A stretch of 54,383 bases of DNA from a candidate division FCPU426 bacterium (GTDB lineage: Bacteria > Oederibacteriota > Muellerivitia > Muellerivitales > Muellerivitaceae): contig JASHNQ010000091.1 in the NCBI GenBank assembly GCA_030041545.1, positions 1 to 54,383 of the forward strand, given 5' to 3'. Position numbers and translations under genes: made by a program. The notes below the pieces were generated by a model. It did not search any database, was not told the DNA's origin, and was given only the letters and a program-made list of their open reading frames with translations. Of this stretch, positions 26,868-35,535 are shown one piece after another (position 1 is the stretch's first letter; each line of letters begins with the position of its first letter).

Positions 26868-27680
26868 ATGAGCCTTTTCCTTAAAATCGCCATCCAAGCC
26901 GCCCGGGAAGCGGGCCGGATCCAGAAAAACCACTATGGCCGTGTCCGGCATATCCAGTTCAAGTCCAAGGACAAGCTGAACCTAGTGACGGAAGTGGACC
27001 GGCAATGCGAGAAAGCCATCCTTTCCTTACTCCAAAAGCGTTTCCCCACCCATGGTTTGTGGGGTGAGGAAAGCGGCCGGGATAAAAGCCGCTCCGACCT
27101 TACCTGGGTGGTGGACCCCCTGGACGGCACCACTAATTACGCCCATTCCTATCCCTTCTTTTGTTGTTCGGTGGCTTTGGTCCAAGGGGGCACCCCCCTT
27201 GTCGGCGTGATTTACGACCCCCTCCGCGAAGAATGCTTCACCGCCGAAAAGGGAAAAGGCGCCTTCTTGAACGGCCGCCGCCTCCGGGTTTCCTCCACCC
27301 GAAGCCTGGGGGAAAGCCTGGTCTGCACGGGATTCGCCTACGCCGTGCGGGAAACCCATTACAACCTGGACAATTTCCGGCGATTCGTCCTCAAGGCCCA
27401 AGGCGTGCGGCGGGACGGCTCGGCCGCCATGAACCTAGCCTACGTGGCCGCCGGGCGCTTCGACGGTTTTTGGGAAAGGGGCGTCCAGGCCTGGGATATG
27501 GCCGCCGGGGTCTTGATGGTGCGGGAGGCGGGCGGCAAGGTGACGGACATCACCGGAGGGCCCTTTAACCTCTTGGGCGAGAACGCCTTGGCCAGCAACG
27601 GAAAAATTCACGGGCAAGTATTTAAGATTTTGAAAACCGGCGGGGACGAAAAAAACTGGCTCCGGAAACACAAATCTTAG
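26868..27680 (+). CDS. suhB: Inositol-1-monophosphatase family protein (SuhB-like)
   Basis: Mg-dependent sugar/inositol phosphatase, 270 residues. Metal-binding motifs are intact: GEES (66-69), WVVDPLDGTTNYAHSYPFF (80-98, Asp83 and Asp86) and QAWDMAAGVLMVREAGG near 210-226. The DGSAAMNLAYVAAGRFDGF segment fits the family. AAGGA precedes the ATG. It is divergent from the LacI-type gene. The substrate could be myo-inositol-1-phosphate, another sugar phosphate or PAP; the sequence does not decide. Confidence 0.92.
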   Translation: MSLFLKIAIQAAREAGRIQKNHYGRVRHIQFKSKDKLNLVTEVDRQCEKAILSLLQKRFPTHGLWGEESGRDKSRSDLTWVVDPLDGTTNYAHSYPFFCCSVALVQGGTPLVGVIYDPLREECFTAEKGKGAFLNGRRLRVSSTRSLGESLVCTGFAYAVRETHYNLDNFRRFVLKAQGVRRDGSAAMNLAYVAAGRFDGFWERGVQAWDMAAGVLMVREAGGKVTDITGGPFNLLGENALASNGKIHGQVFKILKTGGDEKNWLRKHKS

Positions 27681-27697
27681 CCGCGGATAAATGTTTT

Positions 27698-28528
27698 TTA
27701 GTAAAGAAAAACCGGCGCGCCGATGCCTACGCCTAATTTTTGGGCGGCGTTGCCGCCGTTGATGGAGATTTCCAGGTTCCCCGAAGAGCCGATCAAGGCC
27801 ATGACGGTTCCCTTCTTGGCTTCCACGTAATGGGTGGCCAGGCGCAAAATGACCGTCTTGCCGACTTTGAGGCGGAAAGTCCTGGGAAGGCCTGCCTGCC
27901 GAAGCTGATGGTTCTCGAGAGACTTTGCGTTGGAAAATGGCGCGGGCAGGTGTTTCGCTTCCAGGTTGGTGATGAGGTTGCCGAAGTGGTCCACCCAAAG
28001 CGCTTGGCCCGTCCATCCTTGCGCGGTTTTAAAGGGTTTTGGAATTTCCCGCCAAATCCAATTGTTTTGTTGGACCCCTAAGCGGGCCATGGGAACGCCC
28101 TTGGCCAAATAAGCGGCCGCGGGCGCGAAAAGGTCCCGCCCATGGAAGGTGGAACCGGGGTTGGGCAGCTGGTATTTCTTCTCCGTCAACTCCACGACCT
28201 GTTCGATTCCCCGATCCTTCAAAGCCCCGGAAAAAAGGCCGTTGTCGGGCCCCACGAAGAAATGCCCTTTGCTTTTAAGCGCGATGGCTTTCCGCGCGCT
28301 CCCCACGCCGGGATCCACCACGGCCAAGTGAATGGTTCCCCTTGGGAAATAACCGATGGAGGATTTCAAAAGGAAGGCGCCCGCCGTGATCGCCTGGGGC
28401 GGCACTTCGTGGGAGAGGTCCACTAACCGGGCGTTGGAACAAATGGAAAGGATGACGCCTTTCATGACGCCGACGAAGGAATCGCAATTGCCGAAATCGG
28501 TTAACAGGGTGATGATAGGCGCTTTCAA
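27698..28528 (-). CDS. SAM hydroxide adenosyltransferase / SAM hydrolase (DUF62)
   Basis: A 276-residue member of the DUF62 family, which includes fluorinase and chlorinase relatives; ordinary members use hydroxide or water to split S-adenosylmethionine into adenosine and methionine. Conserved segments are ITLLTDFGNCDSFVGVMKGV (6-25), HLAVVDPGVGS, FFVGPDNGLFS, STFHGRDLFAPAAA, VDHFGNLITN and a terminal GSSGNLEISINGGNAA. Arg and His of the TFHGRD segment fit the hydrolase branch rather than halogenases. It converges with suhB, 17 bases apart. Confidence 0.88.
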   Translation of the reverse strand: MKAPIITLLTDFGNCDSFVGVMKGVILSICSNARLVDLSHEVPPQAITAGAFLLKSSIGYFPRGTIHLAVVDPGVGSARKAIALKSKGHFFVGPDNGLFSGALKDRGIEQVVELTEKKYQLPNPGSTFHGRDLFAPAAAYLAKGVPMARLGVQQNNWIWREIPKPFKTAQGWTGQALWVDHFGNLITNLEAKHLPAPFSNAKSLENHQLRQAGLPRTFRLKVGKTVILRLATHYVEAKKGTVMALIGSSGNLEISINGGNAAQKLGVGIGAPVFLY

Positions 28529-28694
28529 GGCTTGATCCTTTTCGTCAAGTTTTGAGTGTTGAGTTTTAAGTTAATGAGATTTCTGGTGGCTTCGCCCATC
28601 AAAAATCATCCACCATTCAAAATTTGTAACTGTTCAGGTCACTTGGTAACGTTCTTGTTAAAGGGGATTGTTTTAAACAGTTTTTGAATTTTTA

Positions 28695-28910
28695 GTGTCA
28701 GGAAATCCAGTTATTGAAGAAACTGGTCGTCGTAAAGTTAAACATCATCAATTTTTGACAGAAGATATTGGTCACCCTGCACTTCAGCAACATATCCATG
28801 CCGTCTTAGGTTTGATGAGGGCGGCCTCTACTTGGGATCAATTCCATAGGATGTTAGAAAGGGCTTTTCCAAAACTGGGAGAAACTATTCCTTTGGCTTT
28901 GGATGATTAA
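28695..28910 (+). pseudogene. C-terminal fragment of a P63C-domain protein
   Basis: The 71-codon frame (KVKHHQFLTEDIGHPALQQH, then LGLMRAASTWDQFHRMLERA, FPKLGETIPLAL) matches the C-terminal part of P63C-domain proteins, which are normally over 200 residues and occur in mobile DNA. An in-frame stop at 28674 precludes extension upstream. The fragment lies in an AT-rich island. It could be expressed from the GTG at 28695, but truncation is the simpler reading. Confidence 0.6.
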
Positions 28911-29347
28911 AAAGCAAGTGTGAAAATACCCGATTGTCCGTCGAACACCAAAAGGCATTGATTCAAAATGTCCCGACCTACAAGAACATGAATCCCTTGA
29001 TTTTGGATATTACTTTCCGAAACATTAAGGGGATCGAAAATCTTAAAAGTGCCGCCAGGATGAGGAATACTTAAAAAAACATCATAAAACGGAACAGAAA
29101 TAGGTGCTTGGCTTGCCGGAGTTACTATATTGCCATTGCTACGAGAAGGTATTTGAAGGTTTTGAATAATGGAAGGATCAACTCCTGTAATGCTCGCCCC
29201 TGTATCCACTAATGCTCTAACAGGTACTGGAGGCGGAACGGTTTGACCACTTGCTTGCAATTGTTCGCGTCTTGGCCTACTAACGCCAACAAAAACATCC
29301 ATTAAAAGACTTCCGCTAGGACTTACTTCGAGGGTGAAGTGGGGCAA
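28907..29347 (-). CDS. Retropepsin-like aspartic protease domain protein
   Basis: A 146-residue protein with the single-lobe aspartic protease pattern: VRALVDTGASITGV (catalytic Asp-Thr-Gly) and a later VLVGRDILNQCLLVFDG, typical of retropepsin-like bacterial proteins. Such proteins dimerize to form an active site. It overlaps the end of the upstream small gene by 25 bases, indicating one unit. The region is much more AT-rich than its surroundings, which suggests acquisition by transfer. No signal peptide is visible; activity and substrate are unknown. Confidence 0.75.
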   Translation of the reverse strand: MPHFTLEVSPSGSLLMDVFVGVSRPRREQLQASGQTVPPPVPVRALVDTGASITGVDPSIIQNLQIPSRSNGNIVTPASQAPISVPFYDVFLSIPHPGGTFKIFDPLNVSESNIQNQGIHVLVGRDILNQCLLVFDGQSGIFTLAF

Positions 29348-29571
29348 GGTTCAAAACTTCTCGTAAAGAAAAAAACAGTTTCGTTTTTTTCAATTTTTTT
29401 GACCAAAAATGGATCTAGTTTGAATTTTTCGTAACCCACCTGAAGAGCATCCTGATAACTGGTGTATGTTGAAACAACGTCATCACCATGAATCAAAACG
29501 AATTTGCCCTCATCCTGAAGGAGTTTGGGAAGTTCTCTTTTGTAAGTTTCTAATTCTTTTTCAAGGGCCAT
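29323..29571 (-). CDS. Small DUF5678-like protein paired with retropepsin
   Basis: An 82-residue protein with ELETYKRELPKLLQDEGKFV followed by LIHGDDVVSTYTSYQDALQV and FKLDPFLVKKI. This is the pattern of small proteins that commonly precede retropepsin-like genes; I recognise the pairing, not a biochemical function. A TATAAT on the minus strand (29605-29610) lies about 35 bases upstream. It shares the low GC content of the island. Confidence 0.7.
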   Translation of the reverse strand: MALEKELETYKRELPKLLQDEGKFVLIHGDDVVSTYTSYQDALQVGYEKFKLDPFLVKKIEKNETVFFFTRSFEPCPTSPSK

Positions 29572-29718
29572 TTAAACACCGCCGTTTGTTTAATTAATAG
29601 GGCTATTATATACCTATGGTCAATCCACTGAATCAAGCCATTAAATCAACTCTACTACCAGAGGTTGTGTGCATAAAGTTACTACCTCAAAATGGGACAG
29701 CCCGTTTAAAATTCGCCT

Positions 29719-30594
29719 CTATGACGTCCATCCTGCGAGGAATTCCTCGATTAAAAAGGGCAAATCATCGTGGTAGCCGCCCTCCAGGAGCGCGAACATC
29801 GGCAGCCCGGATTCCCCCAGCCATTGGCCTATTCTTTGGTAGTCCTTCTTTTTCAGGCCGAACTGGGTCAAGGGATCCTTCTCGTAGGTGTCGAACCCCA
29901 TGGAAACCCCGACCAGGTCCGGCTTGAAATCCCTCGCGCGCCGGAGCGCCCCTTCCAGCGCTGGAAAATAATCCCCTTCCTCGGTGCCCGGGGGCAAGGG
30001 GTAGTTCACGCAATTGGCCCGGGATTGCCGGCCCGTGCCCGGATAGGCCGGGAACTGGTGCAGGGAGACGTAAAGGAATTCCTCCTTGCCCAGGCAGAAC
30101 TCCTCCGTGCCGTTGCCGTGGTGGCAGTCCAAGTCCAAAACCGCGACCCTTTGCGCCAGTTCACGCCGCACCGCGTCCTGGATGGCCACGGCCATGGAAT
30201 TGAAATAACAGAACCCCATGCCGCCTTCCGGGGTGGCGTGGTGGCCGGGCGGCCGCATGAGGGAGAAAACCTTGGCGCCCCCGAGGCTTTCCGAAGCCGC
30301 CTTAAGGGCCGCGCCCGCCGAAAGCAGGCTGCATCCCCAAACGCCAGGGGCGCCGGGCGTGTCGGGGTCGAAATAGCCCTCCCTTCGCACCACCTGGATG
30401 GCCCCGTCCGAATGGACGGCCTGGATTTTCTCCAAGGGGGCTTCCATGGGTTCCTCAAAGGCATGGGCGGGCAGCAAGGACTTCAGGTGTTCCAGGGAAC
30501 GTAGGACCCGCAAAGGGTGCTCCGGATGGCCGGGAATGTCGTATTGCCCAACCTTGGGGGTCGATATGACTTTGAGGCCGATTTTAGGTGTCAA
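29719..30594 (-). CDS. Histone-deacetylase-family amidohydrolase
   Basis: A zinc deacetylase of the HDAC/acetylpolyamine amidohydrolase superfamily, 291 residues. Active-site residues are visible: His118-His119 in RPPGHHA, zinc ligands Asp156 and His158 in DLDCHHGNG, Asp235 in MGFDTYEKDPL and the catalytic tyrosine in LEGGYHDDLP. The likely start is TTG at 30594. Bacterial relatives deacetylate polyamines, acetoin-related substrates or lysine; the substrate cannot be told here. It is followed downstream by the AT-rich island. Confidence 0.9.
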   Translation of the reverse strand: MTPKIGLKVISTPKVGQYDIPGHPEHPLRVLRSLEHLKSLLPAHAFEEPMEAPLEKIQAVHSDGAIQVVRREGYFDPDTPGAPGVWGCSLLSAGAALKAASESLGGAKVFSLMRPPGHHATPEGGMGFCYFNSMAVAIQDAVRRELAQRVAVLDLDCHHGNGTEEFCLGKEEFLYVSLHQFPAYPGTGRQSRANCVNYPLPPGTEEGDYFPALEGALRRARDFKPDLVGVSMGFDTYEKDPLTQFGLKKKDYQRIGQWLGESGLPMFALLEGGYHDDLPFLIEEFLAGWTS

Positions 30595-30701
30595 GCGGTT
30601 CTCGCTGCTGGAAGTGAAGTTCCTGGTCCGCGCTCGGCGGTTCGAAGTAAAGTCTTTGAATCCGTCCCCGTCAGCCGCGGACGGTCGACGGTGGGCTGTG
30701 G

Positions 30702-31154
30702 TTATTTGCGTTGGCGGATTTTCTCGGCCAAAAGGTACTTGTCGAGGCGCATCACGTCCTGGCGGTTGATGGCCAGGATTTTAATGCCCGCCCGGTAGGT
30801 GTTGCCCCCGAAGGAGGAGTTTTCGGACTGGATGCGGAGCACCTCGGCGATCAGCGTGATGGGGGCGGGGTAGCCGGGAAGGTAGAGGTGGATTTCCAGG
30901 GCCGCATCGCCGGGGAATTCCCCTTGCCCCACCAGGGACATGCCGCCCATGGAGATGTCCCGGGTGACGGCGTGCACGGTGGCGGACCTTTTGGAAAGCT
31001 CGGGCAGGCGGTCGGCCGAGGATTCCCGGTAGGAAGGCTCGGAAAGGACCTTCACCAGGTCGGCCTTGGGGACGAGGCAGTAGGTCACCTTGATGGTGGC
31101 GTCGATGCGCTCGAACTGCCGTTTTTCCATCCACCCCGAGTGGATTGATGACAT
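30702..31154 (-). CDS. PilZ domain protein
   Basis: A 150-residue probable cyclic-di-GMP receptor. The two binding motifs are present: RQFER (RxxxR) near residues 12-16, and DISMGG (DxSxxG) at about 66-71, followed by the PilZ beta barrel (LEIHLYLPGYPAPITLIAEV) and a C-terminal helix. GGGAG lies five bases before the ATG. It is upstream of the deacetylase gene on the same strand. A second, degenerate relative lies at 43361-43867. Confidence 0.88.
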   Translation of the reverse strand: MSSIHSGWMEKRQFERIDATIKVTYCLVPKADLVKVLSEPSYRESSADRLPELSKRSATVHAVTRDISMGGMSLVGQGEFPGDAALEIHLYLPGYPAPITLIAEVLRIQSENSSFGGNTYRAGIKILAINRQDVMRLDKYLLAEKIRQRK

Positions 31155-31165
31155 AAAAACTCCCT

Positions 31166-31240
31166 AAACCAGTCGGCGGTTGACAGTCGGCGGTCGGCGG
31201 TTTTTGGCGGACTTTAAAGCCGTTGCTGCCGACTGCCGGT
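31166..31240. repeat. GTCGGCGGTTGACAG-type inverted repeat
   Basis: CAGTCGGCGGTTGACAGTCG and TGCCGACTGCCGGTTCAC are complementary arms between the PilZ and ferredoxin genes. It belongs to the same family as 9482-9571. Confidence 0.55.
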
Positions 31241-31450
31241 TCACTTTTTCCAATGAATACAGCTGACCGGGCAGCTGTCCATGGCCGCCTGGATTTTTTC
31301 TTCCGTGTCCCCCTGGGGGTTGTACACTTCCGAAAGCCCGTCCGCGGTCATGCGGAAGACCCGGGGGGTTTCCACCACGCAGGCTTCGCAACCCGTGCAC
31401 TCGTTCGGGTCGACGAAGGAAGTCCGGTTGGGTTTCTTTGTGTCTTCCAT
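31241..31450 (-). CDS. Single-cluster [4Fe-4S] ferredoxin
   Basis: A 69-residue electron carrier. Cys18, Cys21 and Cys24 (ECTGCEAC) plus Cys60 (SCPVSC) are the expected ligands of one [4Fe-4S] cluster; Cys64 is extra and could form a disulfide or be free. The lone second half lacks a second CxxCxxC, as in Thermotoga-type monocluster ferredoxins. Its partner enzyme is not evident nearby. Confidence 0.9.
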   Translation of the reverse strand: MEDTKKPNRTSFVDPNECTGCEACVVETPRVFRMTADGLSEVYNPQGDTEEKIQAAMDSCPVSCIHWKK

Positions 31451-31505
31451 CGGGGTTTAGCCTTGGCCTTTGCTGTTGCCTGACGACGTGAACGGTCAAC
31501 TGAAT

Positions 31506-32489
31506 TTAGAACTGTATTCGGAAGCTGGTTTCGCCCGCGATATCGGTGCCGTTGGACTCGCCCACGATGGCCCAATGAAGCCCCTGGCCGAAATCCAACC
31601 CCGCCACGTACTTGGGCTCGAAATAAACCGGCGGCGCGTTGCTCGTGGCCAGGAGGTTGATCGGCTGGCTGGCCCCTCCATTGATCGAATAGGTCCCGGT
31701 TCCGTTCATGATGGAGGAGATAGTCCCCGAATTCCTCTGGAATCCCACGGCCACGAAGGGATAGAGGATGTTCAAGTCCTTTCCCACTTGGACCTGGGCG
31801 CCGAAGCTTTGCGTGTCCCAGTTGAGGGTGTAGTTGTTGGTCCCGGTAAAGGAAACGGCGTTCGCGCTGGGCGGGGGCCCTGGATCGTTGTAAGTGGATA
31901 TTTGGTCGATGGCCGTGGATAGGCTGAAACTTCCCTTCATCGTGTCCCAACTCACGCCAACGGTGACCGTGGGCAGGGTGGTGCCGTCCAGGATCTTGTA
32001 GCGCAGGTCCAATCCCCACCCGAAGTAATTGGCGGTGAAACCCAAGTCCGAAAGGCTGACGAGGGGAAGGTAAAGGAACTTGACGCCCAGGTCCAAGCCG
32101 TTGGCCAATCCCACCCTTCCGGTGATGACCGGGAAGGGGAAAGGCACGCTGGAAGGGAGGTTGAAATTGGAGCCTAAGTTGATGGCGCCCAGGGTGAGGT
32201 TGTTGAGGTTGGGAAGGCCCATCAAGTCCGCCCCGGCGCCGATCCCCACTTCCAGGCGGGGGCCGCTCAAGAGATCGAAGACCCCGGGCGGGGTATTCCA
32301 GCCCAGCGTGGTGATGAACCCCATGCTCTTGGCGAATTGGGTGTTGACGTAATTGGCGATGGTCTGGTAATCCGTTTGGGCTTGGTTGGCGAAATCCTGG
32401 CTGGGGGTTTGGGCCCAGGCTCCCCCGCATCCCAAGAAGCTCAGGCCCAGCGCCAGCAGGATTCGTCGCGGCAAAGGTTGGATGGTCAT
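31506..32489 (-). CDS. Exported outer-membrane beta-barrel protein
   Basis: A 327-residue protein with a cleavable signal peptide (RRILLALGLSFLG to GGAWA, about 1-26). Strand-like segments (GRVGLANGLDLGVKFLYLPL, GWGLDLRYKI) alternate with Gly/Asn turns, ending in ETSFRIQF, a C-terminal Phe sorting signal. GLDFGQGLHWAIVGESNGT recalls transporters or autotransporter-type barrels, but no specific family is recognised. Confidence 0.72.
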   Translation of the reverse strand: MTIQPLPRRILLALGLSFLGCGGAWAQTPSQDFANQAQTDYQTIANYVNTQFAKSMGFITTLGWNTPPGVFDLLSGPRLEVGIGAGADLMGLPNLNNLTLGAINLGSNFNLPSSVPFPFPVITGRVGLANGLDLGVKFLYLPLVSLSDLGFTANYFGWGLDLRYKILDGTTLPTVTVGVSWDTMKGSFSLSTAIDQISTYNDPGPPPSANAVSFTGTNNYTLNWDTQSFGAQVQVGKDLNILYPFVAVGFQRNSGTISSIMNGTGTYSINGGASQPINLLATSNAPPVYFEPKYVAGLDFGQGLHWAIVGESNGTDIAGETSFRIQF

Positions 32490-32610
32490 TATTTTCCTAT
32501 CCCCAAGTTTATCAACGTTTAAATCGGCGCTTCACTTTAAGGTTAAGGCAAAACCCTTCGTGGGTAACATTTTACCTTAAAATGGTTTAATTTTGACTTT
32601 GGAGGACCCT

Positions 32611-33327
32611 GTGCTTTGGCCTGATAGCCCCCTTGTTCCAGGCGTTTTTAGGGAGCGCCTTCACCGGTTTGGGGCCTTTGTCCAGGTCCGGGGCCGGCGG
32701 GAATACTGCCATGTCACTAATTCCGGCCGCCTCAAGGAACTTTTGGCGCCCGGCGCCAGGGTGGCCCTGGTGGACCATTTACCGCGCGGCCAAACCTTCC
32801 GTAAGACACGGTACTCGGTCCGGCTCGCGTTTTATCGCGGCCAATGGGTTTGCATCGAAGCCAACGTGGCGCCCAAACTTCTGGCGGAGGTCTGGCGCGA
32901 GGGGCGTATCAAGGAACTGAAGGCTTACGACCGCCTGAGGGCAGAGGTTCCGCTGAATGCCCATACCCGTTTTGACTTCCTGGCGGAAAACTCCAGGACC
33001 GGGGAGAAGGCCTGGATCGAGGTGAAATGCGTCACCTTGGTGGATGATAAGGGGGTGGGGCGTTTCCCCGACGCCCCTTCCCAGCGGGCATCCAAGCACC
33101 TGAGGGAGTTGACGGCCTTGGCGCGGAAGCCCAAGACGAAGTGCTTCGTTTTTTTCGTGCTTCAAAACCCCTTGGGCGCCTCGGTCGGCCCCCAGGACGG
33201 CACGGACCCCGTTTTCGGGAAGACCCTCCGGCGGGCGGCGCGCCGGAAAGTGGTTTTAAGGGCCCTTCGGGCGCGGGTGGGGTTAAAGTCCGCCCGCGTC
33301 GAGAAACCGGTGCCTGTTTTGTTGTGA
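32611..33327 (+). CDS. sfsA: SfsA family protein
   Basis: A 238-residue SfsA homolog, a family of uncertain role first linked to maltose metabolism in E. coli and proposed to act on nucleic acid. Conserved features are the OB-like N-terminus (RFGAFVQVRGRREYCHVTNS), GRLKELL, and the nuclease-like core RFDFLA...AWIEVKCVTL followed by FPDAPSQRASKHL. GGAGG sits five bases before the GTG at 32611, so that start is preferred over the TTG at 32593, and it gives the usual family length. Confidence 0.9.
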   Translation: MLWPDSPLVPGVFRERLHRFGAFVQVRGRREYCHVTNSGRLKELLAPGARVALVDHLPRGQTFRKTRYSVRLAFYRGQWVCIEANVAPKLLAEVWREGRIKELKAYDRLRAEVPLNAHTRFDFLAENSRTGEKAWIEVKCVTLVDDKGVGRFPDAPSQRASKHLRELTALARKPKTKCFVFFVLQNPLGASVGPQDGTDPVFGKTLRRAARRKVVLRALRARVGLKSARVEKPVPVLL

Positions 33328-33334
33328 GCGAATT

Positions 33335-33520
33335 TTAAGAAGAAGGGGGTTCGCCGGATTTCCCCAGGGCCTCCTTGAGGAAGAGCTTCCTCACGTCCTG
33401 GTCCAAAAGACGGCAGTCCGGGCAATCCTGGATGTGCTGGGCGATCCACTCCCTTTGGGTGGGAGGGAGTTTGCCTTGGAGATAAACACTGTAGGCTTGG
33501 TGAACCTGCCGGCAATCCAT
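33335..33520 (-). CDS. Small zinc-finger protein (anti-sigma-like zf-HC2)
   Basis: A 61-residue protein with Cys3 and HxxxCxxC (QHIQDCPDC), the zinc motif of anti-sigma ZAS domains. There is no membrane segment and no sigma-factor gene beside it, so it may be a stand-alone regulator or a remnant. It is convergent with sfsA and ends eight bases away. It could share a transcript with the upstream hypothetical gene. Confidence 0.6.
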   Translation of the reverse strand: MDCRQVHQAYSVYLQGKLPPTQREWIAQHIQDCPDCRLLDQDVRKLFLKEALGKSGEPPSS

Positions 33521-33590
33521 AAACCCTCGTCAAAATAATTTTGAATGTTAAATTTTAGTTTTAAATCGAAAATATTCCTCAACCCAAAAC

Positions 33591-34079
33591 TTAAAACTTG
33601 GAACTCAAAACTGCCTCTTGGGAGGGGTCGTAAACCAGCCGGCCCATCTGCACGCCCAATAAGTCGAAGAATTGTTGGGCCTCGTCGTTACGGAGGCTTT
33701 TAAGGTAGGTTCCGTTTTGGGTGCGGATCAGGAAATTGGATGACTTCATCAGGTAAAGCTCGAACAAAACGCCGTCCGAACCGTAAAAATCGGCCATGAC
33801 CACCGGCTGGGTGGGGGGATAAAGCAGGGGCTCCCATCCCTTTTTGCGACTGTCGATGAAGTCGTAGATTTTCTGGATCTTGGGTTCTTCCTCGATATAG
33901 GTGATCTGCTGGGCGCGCTGCTTGAAATCGTTCTGGCATACCTGGATTTTGCGGATGGAATCGACGTTGGGCAGTGAAATGTTGCGGTCCAGGCCGAAAT
34001 GCCACACGCCAGCCAAAAGGAGCAGAAAAGTCCCTGTCGCTAAAATAACATTTCGGAGTTTTAACACCAACCCGGCCAT
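33591..34079 (-). CDS. Membrane-anchored protein of unknown function
   Basis: A 162-residue product with one N-terminal span (VILATGTFLLLLAGVWHFGL) and a soluble exported part of mixed alpha/beta character (VVMADFYGSDGVLFELYLMK). I recognise no family. The ATG at 34079 is preferred over an adjacent GTG at 34082. It precedes the zinc-finger gene on the same strand. Confidence 0.6.
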   Translation of the reverse strand: MAGLVLKLRNVILATGTFLLLLAGVWHFGLDRNISLPNVDSIRKIQVCQNDFKQRAQQITYIEEEPKIQKIYDFIDSRKKGWEPLLYPPTQPVVMADFYGSDGVLFELYLMKSSNFLIRTQNGTYLKSLRNDEAQQFFDLLGVQMGRLVYDPSQEAVLSSKF

Positions 34080-34227
34080 CACTCTTTACCGCCCCGCTGG
34101 GATGAAGCTTCAAACCTATTTTATTACGGATTCCTTCCGTCTCCTAGTGGCTCAAGGAACTTTGGGGGACAATCCCCCCGGGTCCGCCGGAAGGGTCCCT
34201 GGGAAATCGATAAAACCCGCGCCCGCC

Positions 34228-34830
34228 CTAGGAATTTCTTTTGGGGGCGACTTGGGCCCCTATGGCCGTGCCCAGGAAAGTAAGCCCCAGCCAAAGCAAC
34301 AGCCAATGGCTGTGCTCGGTTTGGATGGCGGGAAACCTGCGGCTGAGGAACCAACCCGTTTCATAGCCGAAGAAGCCCCCCAGGGCGGAGTAAAGGAAGA
34401 GCCCTAAGAGCCCCCCCAGGGTCTGGTACTTCGGGCCCACCCCCAGGATGGGCTGGATCAGGGGGAAATAAATGAAGGCGAACAGGACCCCCAGTGGGAC
34501 GTAGTGGAGCTTCATGGCGTAAAAATAAGGGCTATTGCCCAAAAGAAGGAGGTAGGCGATCCAGAGATAGCAGGAGACCCCCAGCCCCCAACTTAAAACG
34601 AAGCTGACCGGCCAGAGGACCGCCGCCAGGCAGCCCTCCGCCATTGTCCAGCGGTAGACGTAAAGGATCGGGTAGGCCAGGAGGAAAAAAAGGGCGTTAT
34701 AGAAGAAATTCAGGTTCCAAAGGGGATCGGCATAGGGGTGGAGGCGGGCATAAACCAGTCCCGCGGCCGCCAGCCCTTCCCCAATAAGCAGTCGTAGGAT
34801 GGACCTGGAATGATCGGAGCCGTTAGCCAT
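34228..34830 (-). CDS. Multi-pass membrane protein (paralog pair, second)
   Basis: A 200-residue protein with about six hydrophobic segments. It shares the shape and a NAL-F-YP-LY-Y segment (YNALFFLLAYPILYVYRW) with the product of the gene just upstream (NALVFAILYPVLYFYSQ), so the two look like a tandem duplication that has diverged. The ATG at 34830 has AAGG upstream. No family or function is recognised. Confidence 0.7.
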   Translation of the reverse strand: MANGSDHSRSILRLLIGEGLAAAGLVYARLHPYADPLWNLNFFYNALFFLLAYPILYVYRWTMAEGCLAAVLWPVSFVLSWGLGVSCYLWIAYLLLLGNSPYFYAMKLHYVPLGVLFAFIYFPLIQPILGVGPKYQTLGGLLGLFLYSALGGFFGYETGWFLSRRFPAIQTEHSHWLLLWLGLTFLGTAIGAQVAPKRNS

Positions 34831-34896
34831 GATGTGCCTTGTTGTTAAGGGCTTTGAAGCTCTCAACCGTCGACCGCGGACGGCGAGCCGCCTTTT

Positions 34897-35535
34897 TCAT
34901 CCTTTTCGCGTCTTGTTGTCGAACCAAACCACCGCGGCCACGGCGGTCAGAATGAAGATACTCCAAATAAGTCCCTGCACTTCCGGGTCCCCGAAAAACA
35001 TCCCCCACTTCGTCACGAGGATCTGTCCCAGTTTGTAGCCAAGCACCGCTCCCGAGACCAAATCCGAAATCATGCCGGCCGAAGCCCAGAAGGTGAAATT
35101 CATCCGGCTTAGGCCCCAGAGGTGCTCAAAGAACAAGAAGTAATCCACGACGTAAAAAGGCACGAGGAACATCCAATAATCCCTCACTATCTGGAAGCAC
35201 GAAGCCAGCCCCAGGGAAAGCTGCGCCACGTAAAGGATATAGCTAATCCAAAAGAAACTGCTGGCCATCAGCAAAATCCGCAGGGTAATGCCCAGTGGCA
35301 TGACGAGGAACTTCAACACGGTTGGCAATTTCAACTGGCTGTAGAAGTAAAGGACGGGGTAAAGGATCGCGAAGACAAGGGCGTTGCCCAGGAATAAAAG
35401 GGGCGTGGAAACCTTTTCCGGGGCGTAGTAAAGGATGTGAAGGAATCCCACCACCCCCAGGATTTCCCAAAGGATGAACCGGGCGAAGGATGGGGACTGT
35501 TTCATGGAGGAGGCGATGTTGGTTTCCTTAGCCAT
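34897..35535 (-). CDS. Multi-pass membrane protein (paralog pair, first)
   Basis: A 212-residue protein with about six membrane spans. It is paralogous to the next gene. Its start overlaps the end of the preceding zinc-ribbon membrane gene by eight bases, so at least three small membrane-protein genes form one unit. Function is unknown. Confidence 0.7.
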   Translation of the reverse strand: MAKETNIASSMKQSPSFARFILWEILGVVGFLHILYYAPEKVSTPLLFLGNALVFAILYPVLYFYSQLKLPTVLKFLVMPLGITLRILLMASSFFWISYILYVAQLSLGLASCFQIVRDYWMFLVPFYVVDYFLFFEHLWGLSRMNFTFWASAGMISDLVSGAVLGYKLGQILVTKWGMFFGDPEVQGLIWSIFILTAVAAVVWFDNKTRKG

